DNA from: Comamonadaceae bacterium
GTDB taxonomy: Bacteria; Pseudomonadota; Gammaproteobacteria; Burkholderiales; Burkholderiaceae_C
Length of the DNA: 64,000 nucleotides
Assembly: GCA_947478725.1 (NCBI GenBank)
Contig: CANJWZ010000002.1
Location: forward strand, 115,052-179,051
Direction: 5' to 3'
Of the stretch, positions 45,048 through 53,548 are shown in pieces. Under the pieces are notes generated by a model. That model made no database searches. It was not told the origin of the DNA and was given only the letters and a program-made list of their open reading frames with translations. Both the position numbers and the translations under genes were made by a program. Numbering within the stretch: the first letter of the stretch is position 1; every line of letters starts with the position of its first letter.

Positions 45048-45866
45048 ATGACCCCACCCACCGCCACGATGCTCGGTTTTCCCATTTTGCTGTCCGGCGT
45101 GCGTAAGATTTTCAACACCCATGCCGGCAACTCGGTCGTGGCGATCGACGACGTCAGCCTCGAGATCGAGGCGGGCTCGTTCGTCGTGCTCGTTGGGCCT
45201 TCCGGCTGCGGCAAGAGCACCCTGCTCAACTGCGTGGCGGGGCTGGACCGGGTGGATGCGGGGCGGGTGACGGTCAATGGCCAGCCGGTAACCGACAAGG
45301 TGACCCCCGGCATCTCTTACCTTTTTCAGCAGGACACGCTGTTTCCCTGGTACACGGTCGAAAAAAACATCGCCCTGGGCCTGCGTTATGCCGGCCTGAT
45401 GGACGACGCAGAAAGTCAGAAGCGCATCGACCACCTGCTGGAAGTGGTGGACCTTAAAGGGGTGCGCAAGGCCTACCCTTCCGAACTCTCCGGCGGCATG
45501 CGAAGGCGGGTGGCCCTGTGCGCCGCGCTGGTTATGCAGCCGCGCGTGCTGCTGATGGACGAGCCCTTCAGCGCGCTGGACACCTTCACCAAGGCGTCGA
45601 TCCAGCAATACCTCCTCAAGCTCTGGGACGAGTTGCGGCCGACGGTACTTTTTGTTACGCATGACCTCGAAGAAGCCGTCACCCTGGCCGACCGGGTCAT
45701 CGTGTTCTCGCGCCGTCCAGCCGTCATCAAGGACGACCTCAAGGTCGAGCTGCCGCGCCCGCGCAACGTCTATGCGGTCAAGGATTCGCCGGTGTTCCTG
45801 TCGGACTACCAGCGCACCTGGCGTGCGCTGCGCGACGAGTTCGAAAGCGAGATGCCGAGACCATGA
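45048..45866 (+). CDS. ABC transporter ATP-binding protein (SsuB/TauB-like)
   Basis: 272-aa nucleotide-binding protein. Walker A GPSGCGKST (about residues 50-58), Q-loop FQQDTLFPW, signature LSGGMRRRV, Walker B LLMDEPFSALD, and switch His in VTHDLEEA. The FPWYTVEKNI motif is typical of the taurine/nitrate/sulfonate family. Its stop overlaps the start of the first permease (ATGA). Confidence 0.95.
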   Translation: MTPPTATMLGFPILLSGVRKIFNTHAGNSVVAIDDVSLEIEAGSFVVLVGPSGCGKSTLLNCVAGLDRVDAGRVTVNGQPVTDKVTPGISYLFQQDTLFPWYTVEKNIALGLRYAGLMDDAESQKRIDHLLEVVDLKGVRKAYPSELSGGMRRRVALCAALVMQPRVLLMDEPFSALDTFTKASIQQYLLKLWDELRPTVLFVTHDLEEAVTLADRVIVFSRRPAVIKDDLKVELPRPRNVYAVKDSPVFLSDYQRTWRALRDEFESEMPRP

Positions 45867-46657
45867 AAAAGACGCCATCCCCAAAGCTGCCGGTGCTGCC
45901 ACTGCAGCTGCTGATCATCCTGCTGGTCGGCCTGTACTGGCAATACGGATTGGTCGACACCCACCTGTTCAGCCGGCCGTCCCTCATCGAGCCGCGCCTG
46001 GTCGAGCTGTGGAACGGCGCCGTCGGCTTGCCGCCGCTGTGGCGCCAGGTGGCTGAAACCCTGGGCGCGACCATTGCCGGCCTCGCTGCGGGCATTCTGC
46101 TCGGTTTCCTGCTCGGCGTGGTGTTCGCTGAGTTTCCACTGCTGCGCGATGCGTCGGCACCTTACCTCAACGCCATCAATGCCGTGCCGCGCGTAGCGTG
46201 GGTGCCGGTTCTGACCATGGTGTTCGGCTTCGGTCTGCTCACCAAGGTGATCATGTCGGGGCTGATTGTGTTCCTCGTGGTGTTCTTCAACGTGCTGGAT
46301 GCCGCGACCCATGCGCCGCCGCTGCTGTTGCGCAACGTGGTCGTGCTCGGCGGCGGCCGCTGGGCGTCGATGCGCGACGTCCGCATGTGGGCGGGGCTTG
46401 GCGGGCTGCTGGCGTCCCTGCCAAGCGCGGTGGCTTTGGCGCTGGTCGGCGTGGTGTTCGCCGAATCGCTGGCCGCCGAGAGCGGATTGGGCGCCCTGAT
46501 GTTCAATGCCATGCACACCGGCGACGCGCGTGACCTCATGATCAGCGCCTCCTTGCTGGCCCTGATCGGCGTGGTGATGACGGGCTCGGTGCAGTTCCTG
46601 CAGCGGCTACTCGCCGCGCGGCTGCCGCCCGACATTGCGGGAGAGCGCCATGACTGA
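45863..46657 (+). CDS. ABC transporter permease 1
   Basis: 264-aa integral membrane protein with about six helices. The BPD_transp_1-type core is LGATIAGLAAGILLGFLLGVVFAEFP, then AINAVPRVAWVPVLTMVFGFGL. The EAA loop region (GGRWASMRDVRMWAGLGGLLASLPSAV) is recognisable but degenerate. It overlaps the ATPase upstream and permease 2 downstream, so all are translated together. Confidence 0.9.
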   Translation: MKKTPSPKLPVLPLQLLIILLVGLYWQYGLVDTHLFSRPSLIEPRLVELWNGAVGLPPLWRQVAETLGATIAGLAAGILLGFLLGVVFAEFPLLRDASAPYLNAINAVPRVAWVPVLTMVFGFGLLTKVIMSGLIVFLVVFFNVLDAATHAPPLLLRNVVVLGGGRWASMRDVRMWAGLGGLLASLPSAVALALVGVVFAESLAAESGLGALMFNAMHTGDARDLMISASLLALIGVVMTGSVQFLQRLLAARLPPDIAGERHD

Positions 46658-47435
46658 CAAGCTCCGAGTCCGCATCCTGCAGGTCCTGATCGGTGTGGTG
46701 CTGCTGGCGGTGTGGGAGTTCGGCTCCAGGATACCCGGCATGGCGAAGTTCCCGCTGTTCGACCCTTTTGTCGTCTCCTCGCCCATTCAGGTGGCGCAGG
46801 CGCTGCAGCGGCTCTTTTTCCAGGACAACTTCGGCAAGCACGTCCTGCTGACCCTGGCCGCGACCGGTGCGGCGCTGGCCGTAGGTATCGCCCTCGGTTT
46901 TGTGATGGCCTTTGTGTCCTTCAACGCCCCGTTGATCCGCCGGCTCACCGAGCCTTTCCTGCAGTTCTTCAACACCATGCCGCGCGTGGTCATCGCGCCT
47001 TACCTGCTCATGGCTTTCGGCACTGGCTTCATGCCGCGGGTGTTGATGGCGACGTCGTTCATCTTCTTTCTGGTGTACTTCAATGTGCTGTATGGCCTCT
47101 CACGCATGCAGCCGGCGCACCGCCGCCAGGTTCGCGTGCTAAGCGGAGGCCGGCTGGACGAGTTGTTCACTTTGCAGATTCCGATCGGTTTTGCCTGGAT
47201 GATCCGCGCCTTTCCGCATGCGGTGGCGTACGGGTTTGTTGGCACCGTGTTCCAGGAGTTTGTCGGCGGCGACAGCGGCGTGGGCAGCGTGATGATCTAC
47301 GGTCTCAACGCCCTGAACTCGGCCACCGTCATGGCGACGGTGGTGACGCTGTCCTTCCTCGGCTGGGCGCTGTTCTGGCTCGGCAGCCGGGTGGGTGAGG
47401 CGTTTGCGCCTTGGCGGCGCGAGCTCGGCGTCTAA
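46650..47435 (+). CDS. ABC transporter permease 2
   Basis: 261-aa permease related to but distinct from permease 1. Motifs: LTLAATGAALAVGIALGFVMAFVSF, FFNTMPRVVIAPYLLMAFGTGF, and the EAA loop GGRLDELFTLQIPIGFAWMIRAFPHAVAYGFVGTVFQEFVGG. The ATG at 46650 overlaps the end of permease 1 by 8 nt. SsuC/TauC-type importers usually have one permease gene, so the pair suggests a heterodimeric channel. Last gene of the operon. Confidence 0.9.
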   Translation: MTDKLRVRILQVLIGVVLLAVWEFGSRIPGMAKFPLFDPFVVSSPIQVAQALQRLFFQDNFGKHVLLTLAATGAALAVGIALGFVMAFVSFNAPLIRRLTEPFLQFFNTMPRVVIAPYLLMAFGTGFMPRVLMATSFIFFLVYFNVLYGLSRMQPAHRRQVRVLSGGRLDELFTLQIPIGFAWMIRAFPHAVAYGFVGTVFQEFVGGDSGVGSVMIYGLNALNSATVMATVVTLSFLGWALFWLGSRVGEAFAPWRRELGV

Positions 47436-47483
47436 AAGGCAAGACGCCCGGGTTGCGCGCGCACTGAAGGGCGCAACAACCTC

Positions 47484-47699
47484 ATGAAAGAGGCAAGAGC
47501 AGCCCTTGCCTTGCATCCGCAGTGCGGGGCGAAATGCAAGCAGTCAGACGGCGACTGTCGCAACCCGGCCATGTTGAACGGCAGGTGCAGGATTCACGGT
47601 GGGAAATCTACTGGGCCGAAGCCTAAACATGGGCAATATTCGACAAAGGCTCGGGCGCGGCAAAGCCAAATTCGCCAGTTGCTGAATGCACTGAAGTAA
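47484..47699 (+). CDS. Small Cys-rich HGGKSTGP-type protein
   Basis: 71 aa. Residues 14-37 hold four Cys and a His in a zinc-ribbon-like spacing (CGAKCKQSDGDCRNPAMLNG then CRIHGGKSTGP), followed by a basic PKPKHGQYS tail. This HGGxSTGP motif is common in small proteins of phages, plasmids and integrated elements; function unknown. ATG at 47484 is acceptable, though a weak ribosome-binding site is all that is visible. Its base composition is lower in GC than the ABC operon. Confidence 0.6.
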   Translation: MKEARAALALHPQCGAKCKQSDGDCRNPAMLNGRCRIHGGKSTGPKPKHGQYSTKARARQSQIRQLLNALK

Positions 47700-47846
47700 G
47701 CAGAAAACTCTGAATTTTCAATTTTCAAAGAGATTAATTAAAGGCTGGATACCCAAGAGCCGTGAGAAGCAAAAGCGATTTCTCATTTTCAAAAATATCG
47801 TTGAAACCGATTAGGATTCGGTCAGGTTGCAGGTAAAGCTTCAAAG

Positions 47847-48269
47847 ATGCAAAACGTTAAATTGATTTTTTTGGATTTTGATGGCGTACTCCACTCAATC
47901 GCAGCCAACAAGCACGAGTTGTTCTGCAAAGCACCCCTATTAAACAATTTGTTGACTGCGCATCCTTGTGAAGTTGTCATTTCATCAAGTTGGAGGCTGC
48001 ACTTCCAGTTGGATGAATTGCGACAAAGACTGAAGCCACCGTTGTCGAACTTGGTTGTTGGACAAACTGGGCCTCGTGAAGTGGGTAGATGGCCTAGATT
48101 TGTCGAAATTAAAAATTACATTAACCTAAACAAGCCCCAAGCAAGCTGGAGAGCATTGGACGACGCAATAAATGAGTTTCCAGTCGATTGTCCAGCACTC
48201 ATCCACTGCGACCCCTGCGAAGGCATAACTGAGACGCAAATCAGTGCGTTATCAAAATGGCTTGAGTGA
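47847..48269 (+). CDS. HAD-like hydrolase domain protein
   Basis: 140-aa protein with HAD motif I LIFLDFDGVLHS (Asp9/Asp11) and a motif II-like VVISSSWRLHF. Late motifs are short: no Lys/Arg motif III is certain, and LIHCDPCEGIT near the end may hold motif IV acids. Such small HAD domains occur in phage and island cargo. Codon use is AT-rich compared with neighbours, consistent with separate acquisition. Confidence 0.7.
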   Translation: MQNVKLIFLDFDGVLHSIAANKHELFCKAPLLNNLLTAHPCEVVISSSWRLHFQLDELRQRLKPPLSNLVVGQTGPREVGRWPRFVEIKNYINLNKPQASWRALDDAINEFPVDCPALIHCDPCEGITETQISALSKWLE

Positions 48270-48670
48270 TTCGGACCTAGGGCGCACTATAAATTTCAAC
48301 CACACGCATCGCGCACGGGCGCGTAGGCGCGTCTTGGGGTGTTGAGGTTACTGCGCCAGCATCAGAGTTTCGCGAACAGTATCGTGCGCAGGCGCGTCAT
48401 GGACTTATCAGGCTGGCGCGTCGTTTCAACCTAACGTCTTGACTTGGGAATGGTTATTGAATTCCAGAGAAACCGAGTCGGTTTCGATTGGCTTCACAGT
48501 CCCCTGTGTGCAAATTCCTGAAGGTGATTTATGACTTCCCCGGCACACCGCCGATAAAGCGTCAAAGAATACGCCAGCAGTCCTGCTTGGTCTGGTTGTT
48601 GGCGCGCCCAAGACAAACGCCCAGTCGTCGGGTTTGACAGGCCACGAACGGCCTGTCAGCTACGCCGAAA
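48270..48670. other. 400-bp region without a recognisable gene
   Basis: Short frames only. It contains GCGC-rich near-repeats (gcgcacgggcgcgtaggcgcgtc at 48310 and gcgcaggcgcgtc at 48389) of no clear function. Confidence 0.35.
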
Positions 48671-49009
48671 TTACTTAGATAACTTAGAAGTGGGCTTGTC
48701 GGCCTTCGTTTCAGCCTTGCTCTCAGCTTTTGCAGGCGCAGCGGCAGCGGCAGGCGCAGCAGCCTTCTCGGCCTTCTTTTCAGCCTTGTCGCCCTTCTTC
48801 TCATCCTTGGCGGGCTTGTCGGCCTGACCGAGTGCCTTAATGCTTCTAGCCGGGTCGCCAGCCAGGGAGCCAGGCTTGTCGGCCTTCTTCTCAGCCTTGC
48901 TCTCAGCTTTTGCAGGCGCAGCAGCCTTTTCTTCCTTCTTGGCAGGTGCTTGCGCGAAAGTGCCAGCGGCGAACAGGGTTGCAATCAGAGCGGCGAGGAG
49001 CTTGTTCAT
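48671..49009 (-). CDS. Exported Lys/Ala/Glu-rich low-complexity protein
   Basis: 112 aa with a signal peptide (MNKLLAALIATLFAAGTFAQ). The mature part is almost only Lys, Ala, Glu, Pro and Asp, and a unit APAKAESKAEKKADKP appears twice (second copy with one change). The matching DNA, 50 bp at 48693-48742 and 48873-48922, differs at two positions, so the gene grew by internal duplication. Looks like periplasmic TolA-like or H1-like low-complexity proteins of Burkholderiales; function unknown. Confidence 0.7.
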   Translation of the reverse strand: MNKLLAALIATLFAAGTFAQAPAKKEEKAAAPAKAESKAEKKADKPGSLAGDPARSIKALGQADKPAKDEKKGDKAEKKAEKAAAPAAAAAPAKAESKAETKADKPTSKLSK

Positions 49010-49458
49010 GGTGGTATTCCTAGTGAAGGGTTGAAGAAGCCAGTCCGGATTTGGCTGACAATACTTAAACGCTGCGGCGAGTCAGTCGGTTGACAGACTT
49101 GGTGACATAACCTGACCGTAGTGAGCGCGGGTAATCATTTGAGGACGGTCTAGTGAGGGTCTGACAGTTACAGAGTTGGCAAATACAAGCGCGAGGGGCG
49201 AGGCCAAAGCACTGACCGCTGAGGTCAAACGATTATTGAAAAAGCGAAAATGAGTGCATTGGCAAAACCCACCTTGGACAACAAGGCACAGTTGTCAGAT
49301 GCGTTTGCAAAAGGTAGCCCCGCTAAGTCAACCAAGGTCACCAAGAATTTTCATGCCCCTGAGGGCTACCGCAACCGTGTCCACCAACCTAGCGGGAGAG
49401 CTGTTCAGGCAGGTCAAGGTAGTCCTTACTGATTGCGAGATGCCACCCACTGGCAATG

Positions 49459-49478
49459 CCCGCCGCGTGCGGGTTTTT
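49459..49478 (+). terminator. Terminator in the island right end
   Basis: CCCGC-CGCGT-GCGGG followed by TTTTT on the plus strand, after the unassigned frames at 49250-49430. Confidence 0.6.
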
Positions 49479-49542
49479 GCTCTTCGGGGACTGGGAAAGG
49501 TACAAAACCATGTACTGCTGGCTACATAGTGGCTACTTGACC

Positions 49543-49587
49543 AAAATAAAAAAGGGCTTACTACTAATTTAATAGCAGCTAGCCCTT
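49543..49587 (-). terminator. Terminator downstream of tRNA-Thr, supplied by the island
   Basis: On the minus strand AAGGGCT ... AGCCCTT then a T-rich tail, 9 bp past the tRNA CCA end. It lies inside the island and replaces the terminator left at 40867-40903. Confidence 0.7.
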
Positions 49588-49595
49588 ATATTAAT

Positions 49596-49671
49596 TGGTG
49601 CCGGAGAGATGAATCGAACACCCGACCTTCTCATTACGAATGAGCTGCTCTACCGACTGAGCTACACCGGC
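49596..49671 (-). tRNA. tRNA-Thr (anticodon CGT), island integration site
   Basis: 76-nt cloverleaf with encoded CCA. Acceptor GCCGGTG/CTCCGGC (one T-T mismatch at 6:67), D arm GCTCAGTCGGTAGAGC, anticodon loop TTCGTAA (anticodon at 49636-49638), T arm GGGTG-TTCGATT-CATCT. The 3' half from the anticodon loop is the att core shared with 40908-40950. Confidence 0.95.
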
Positions 49672-49696
49672 TTGTGTATTTTTCGTTAGCCTTGGA

Positions 49697-50728
49697 TTAT
49701 AGACCGGCGCCGGTGTTGTGATGGTAAGCCGTCACCCGCTCCACCTCATTTTTGGACCCCAGCACCACACTGACGCGCTCGTGCAGTTTGCTGGGCTTCA
49801 AGTCCATGATGCGTTGCTTGCCGTTGGTTGATGCGCCGCCAGCTTGCTCAATCAGCCAGCTCATGGGGTTGGCTTCGTACATCAGGCGCAGCTTGCCGGC
49901 TTTGTCTGGCTCGCGTTTGTCCCACGGGTACATGAAGATGCCGCCGCGCGTCAGGATGCGGTGCACGTCGGCCACCATCGAGGCTATCCAGCGCATGTTG
50001 AAGTTTTTGCCGCGTGGGCCTTCGCTGCCCTGCAAGCATTCGTCAATGTAGCGTTTGACGGGTTCGTCCCAGTGCCGCATGTTGCTCATGTTGATGGCGA
50101 ACTCTTGCGTGTCTTTGGGGATTTGCACGTTTTCTTCCGTCAGCACAAACGAGCCTTGCTCGCGGTCCAGCGTGAACATGGCCACGCCGTCGCCCACGGT
50201 CAGCACCAGCGTGGTTTGTGGGCCGTACACACAGTAGCCAGCAGCCACCTGCTGATTGCCGGCCTGCAGGAAGTCGGCTTCTGACACGCCTGCCTGGCCG
50301 GACGAACCGGCCTCGGGCTTTTTCAGCACGCTGAAGATCGTGCCAATGCTGACATTGACATCAATGTTGCTGCTGCCATCGAGCGGGTCAAACAGCAGCA
50401 AATACTCACCCTGCGGGTAGCGGTTGGGCACGACGTAAATACCGTCCATTTCTTCACTTGCCATGGCCGCCAGGTGCCCGCCCCATTCGTTGGCCTCAAT
50501 CAGCACTTCGTTGGCGATGATGTCGAGCTTTTTTTGCACTTCGCCCTGGATGTTCTCGCTGCCCGCCGTGCCCAGCACGCCGCCAAGAGCGCCCTTGTTA
50601 ACGGCTTGGCTGATGCTTTTGCAGGCCCGGGCCACCACTTCAAGCAGCAGGCGCAGCTCGGGCGGAATATGACCATCCTGGCGCTGCTGCTCAACCAGGT
50701 AACGGGTCAGAGAGATTTTGCTGGACAT
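49697..50728 (-). CDS. fbp: Fructose-1,6-bisphosphatase class 1
   Basis: Gluconeogenic and Calvin-cycle phosphatase that makes fructose 6-phosphate. 343 aa. Metal and substrate motifs [25 protein letters not shown] (Asp-Pro-Leu-Asp-Gly-Ser core), [22 protein letters not shown], the [14 protein letters not shown] region, and GGIFMYPWD are all class 1. Length is normal. The stop is just beside the tRNA-Thr. Confidence 0.96.
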   Translation of the reverse strand: MSSKISLTRYLVEQQRQDGHIPPELRLLLEVVARACKSISQAVNKGALGGVLGTAGSENIQGEVQKKLDIIANEVLIEANEWGGHLAAMASEEMDGIYVVPNRYPQGEYLLLFDPLDGSSNIDVNVSIGTIFSVLKKPEAGSSGQAGVSEADFLQAGNQQVAAGYCVYGPQTTLVLTVGDGVAMFTLDREQGSFVLTEENVQIPKDTQEFAINMSNMRHWDEPVKRYIDECLQGSEGPRGKNFNMRWIASMVADVHRILTRGGIFMYPWDKREPDKAGKLRLMYEANPMSWLIEQAGGASTNGKQRIMDLKPSKLHERVSVVLGSKNEVERVTAYHHNTGAGL

Positions 50729-50777
50729 AAAAAGATGTTCCCGTTTGTGGTGTGGATGCGTCAGGCCGCTCAGCTGG

Positions 50778-53501
50778 TCAGCCGGCCAAAGCCCGCGTGA
50801 CGACTTCGAGTGTGTCTTTGCTCAGGTCATTTTTGGCAGCCACCCGCACGATCGCCTCGCGGGCTGCGCTGCGGTACGGCTCGTCGAGTTTGCTCCAGCG
50901 GTCCAAGGCTCGGGCCAAACGTGCCGCCACTTGGGGGTTGATGGCGTCAAGTTCCACGACGCGCTCGCTCCAGAAGACATAGCCCGCCGCATCTGCCCGG
51001 TGAAAAGCCGCCGGGTTGCCGCAGTAGACGCTGATGACGCTGCGCGCGCGATTTGGGTTCTTCAGGCTGAAGTCGCTGTGCCTCATGAGCTGCTTGACCG
51101 TTGTCAAGATGTTGCCGCCGCGGTCTGAGCTGCCCGCTTGCAGGCTGAACCATTTGTCAATCACCAATGCTTCGTCTTTGAACATCGCGTGGAACTGCGC
51201 CAAGGCCTGCGCTGCCAAAGCGTGGCCGCTGGCGACCAACGCACCCAGGGCGTTGAAGCGGTCGGTCATGTTGCCCGCGCCTTGGAAACGCTGCAGGGTT
51301 TTGCCTGGCCAGACGGCATCGCCAGATGCCGTGGCAGCGATGCAGAGGTAAGTCAAGGCGATACCTGCCAGCGCACGGCGGCCTGACGATACTGCATCGG
51401 GCCTGTAATTGCCTGTGTCCTGATTCGCTTCGTAGATCACTGCCCAGTCAGATTGCAAACGGGTGGCCAGTTGCAAGCGCATGGCTTCGCGCACCGCGTG
51501 AATCTGCTGTGGGTCGACCACATCGAGCTGCTCGGCCAGGTAGGTTTCAGACGGCAAGGTGAGCACCAGCTCTTTGAAGGCGGCGTCCAGCTTCGGGTGA
51601 TGCAACACCTGCTTCATGGCCGCTACATAGACCTCGCTTAGCACATCATTCTTGGCTGTAGCGCCCTGAATACGGCCGCGGTACGCTCCCGAATGAATAG
51701 CAGCCAGTGCAGACCTGACGGCTAAGCGCTGACCGGCTTCCCAGCGGTTGAAGGGGTCACTGTCGTGCGCCAGCAGGTGCAGCAGTTGCGCATCGGTGTA
51801 GTCAAATACCAGCACCACAGGGGCCGTGAAGCCGCGCAAGATGGACGGCACGGGTTGCTCTGTCATGCCTGTGAACGTGAAGGCCTCGGTTTCCTGCGTC
51901 ATCACCAATGTTCGGCCAGTGGCAGCTGAGTTGTCGCCATCCATTTGCAGCGGCAAGTCCTGACCATTGGCACCCAACAAGCCCACCGCGACCGGAATGA
52001 CGAACGGCTCCTTGTTGGGCTGGCCCGTGGTGGCTGCGCAGGCTTGGCTCAGCGTCAGGGTGTAGGTGCTGGCCGCCGCGTCGTAGACGCCCTGAGCCGT
52101 CACGCGGGGTGTGCCTGCCTGGCTGTACCAGCGCTTGAACTGCGGCAGCAAACGCGCCAGATCAGATGTTGGATTGGCATCAGCAACAGCTTGTGCAAAG
52201 TCGTCGCAAGTCACGGCATGGCCGTCGTGTCGCTCAAAGTACAGCGTCATGCCTTTGGCAAAACCTTCCCTACCTACCAGCGTTTGCATCATGCGCACCA
52301 CTTCAGCACCTTTTTCGTAAATCGTGACGGTGTAGAAGTTGCTGATCTCCACATAGCTGTCAGGCCGCACCGGGTGCGACATCGGGCCGGCGTCTTCAGG
52401 GAACTGGGCGGTACGCAACACGCGCACGTCTTCAATCCGTTTGACGGCGCGGGCTGAGGCCTCACCGCACAGGTCCTGGCTGAACTCCTGGTCTCGGAAC
52501 ACGGTCAGGCCTTCTTTCAAAGACAACTGAAACCAGTCGCGGCAGGTCACGCGGTTGCCCGTCCAGTTGTGAAAATACTCGTGGCCGACCACGCTTTCGA
52601 TGTTGCCAAAATCAAGGTCGGTCGCGGTGGTCTGATTGGCCAGCACGTACTTGGTGTTGAAGATGTTCAGGCCCTTGTTTTCCATCGCGCCCATGTTGAA
52701 GTCGCTGGTGGCCACAATCATGAAGCGCTCCAGGTCGAGGGGCAAACCAAAGCGGGCCTCGTCCCAGGCCACCGAGTGCATCAGCGACGTCATCGCATGC
52801 TCGGTTTTGTCCAGATCACCAGGCCTTACATACACTTGCAGTGTGTGGTGCTTGCCCGCACGCGAGGTGATGCGTTGCTCCCTGCAAACCAGTTGGCCCG
52901 CGACCAGCGCAAACAGATACGCGGGCTTTTTGTGGGGGTCGACCCACTTGGCAAAGTGGCGGCCATCGTCCAGCGCGCCTTGCTCGACCAGGTTGCCGTT
53001 GGACAGCAGTACCGGGAACTTGGCTTTGTCGGCCCGCAGCGTCACGGTGTACAGCGCCATCACATCGGGGCGGTCTAAAAAGTAAGTGATGCGCCTGAAA
53101 CCTTCCGCTTCGCACTGGGTAAAAAACGAATCGTTGCTGAGATACAAGCCCATCAGCTTGGTGTTTTTTGACGGGTTGGTGGTGGTAAAAATCTCCAGCT
53201 CGAAGACGTCTGGCAAGTTGTCGAGCACCAGCTGGTTGCCGTCCATCTTGAACGACGTGCCCAGGCCGTTGACCAGTACGCGTGACAAGTTGAGGTCTTC
53301 ACCATCCAGGCGCAGCGGCTGCACAGGCACATCCGCATTGCGGCGTAACGTCATTTTGTTGAGCACCCGGGTTTTGGCCAGGTCCAGGTCAAAGCACAGA
53401 TCGACAGTGTCTATCCAGTAAGCGGGGGGGGTGTAGTCAGCGCGGTGAATGGCCACGGATGGGCCTTGCCCGGCGCCGCTGGCGTCTAGCTTATGCAGCA
53501 T
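50778..53501 (-). CDS. pepN: Aminopeptidase N
   Basis: M1 zinc metalloaminopeptidase that trims N-terminal residues of peptides. 907 aa, as for E. coli PepN-type enzymes. Exopeptidase motif GAMEN (271-275), zinc site HEYFH (307-311) and Glu330 ([13 protein letters not shown]) complete HExxH-x18-E. The catalytic domain is preceded by a beta-saddle domain and followed by the DUF3458 Ig-like and ARM-like C-terminal domains. Starts [13 protein letters not shown] at 53501. Confidence 0.96.
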   Translation of the reverse strand: MLHKLDASGAGQGPSVAIHRADYTPPAYWIDTVDLCFDLDLAKTRVLNKMTLRRNADVPVQPLRLDGEDLNLSRVLVNGLGTSFKMDGNQLVLDNLPDVFELEIFTTTNPSKNTKLMGLYLSNDSFFTQCEAEGFRRITYFLDRPDVMALYTVTLRADKAKFPVLLSNGNLVEQGALDDGRHFAKWVDPHKKPAYLFALVAGQLVCREQRITSRAGKHHTLQVYVRPGDLDKTEHAMTSLMHSVAWDEARFGLPLDLERFMIVATSDFNMGAMENKGLNIFNTKYVLANQTTATDLDFGNIESVVGHEYFHNWTGNRVTCRDWFQLSLKEGLTVFRDQEFSQDLCGEASARAVKRIEDVRVLRTAQFPEDAGPMSHPVRPDSYVEISNFYTVTIYEKGAEVVRMMQTLVGREGFAKGMTLYFERHDGHAVTCDDFAQAVADANPTSDLARLLPQFKRWYSQAGTPRVTAQGVYDAAASTYTLTLSQACAATTGQPNKEPFVIPVAVGLLGANGQDLPLQMDGDNSAATGRTLVMTQETEAFTFTGMTEQPVPSILRGFTAPVVLVFDYTDAQLLHLLAHDSDPFNRWEAGQRLAVRSALAAIHSGAYRGRIQGATAKNDVLSEVYVAAMKQVLHHPKLDAAFKELVLTLPSETYLAEQLDVVDPQQIHAVREAMRLQLATRLQSDWAVIYEANQDTGNYRPDAVSSGRRALAGIALTYLCIAATASGDAVWPGKTLQRFQGAGNMTDRFNALGALVASGHALAAQALAQFHAMFKDEALVIDKWFSLQAGSSDRGGNILTTVKQLMRHSDFSLKNPNRARSVISVYCGNPAAFHRADAAGYVFWSERVVELDAINPQVAARLARALDRWSKLDEPYRSAAREAIVRVAAKNDLSKDTLEVVTRALAG

Positions 53502-53548
53502 GGTTGGTTCCTGAAAGTTGCGTCATGTCTGACATCGGATGGCGCAGG

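Larger units (their letters stand above)
49010..49595. other. 580-bp right end of the island, no integrase
   Basis: The place where an integrase gene would be expected beside the tRNA. Only short frames (such as 49250-49432) without known domains are visible. Two terminators are listed separately. A decayed integrase beyond recognition cannot be excluded. Confidence 0.4.
40908..49640. mobile_element. 8.7-kb genomic island integrated in tRNA-Thr
   Basis: Bounded by 43-bp direct repeats of the tRNA-Thr 3' half, with the intact tRNA on the right. The cargo is SDR, MmgE/PrpD, ABC importer (binding protein, ATPase, two permeases), a small Cys-rich protein, a HAD-like protein and a Lys/Ala-rich secreted protein. 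The cargo operon looks more GC-rich than the flanks, while 47.5-48.3 kb is clearly more AT-rich. I find no integrase or excisionase gene, so the element appears immobile or depends on a helper. Confidence 0.8.

Noticed and set aside
43986..45902. A 638-codon minus-strand frame opposite the island ABC genes
   Set aside because: High-GC antisense frame; its sequence has no domain and the plus-strand importer genes are clear.
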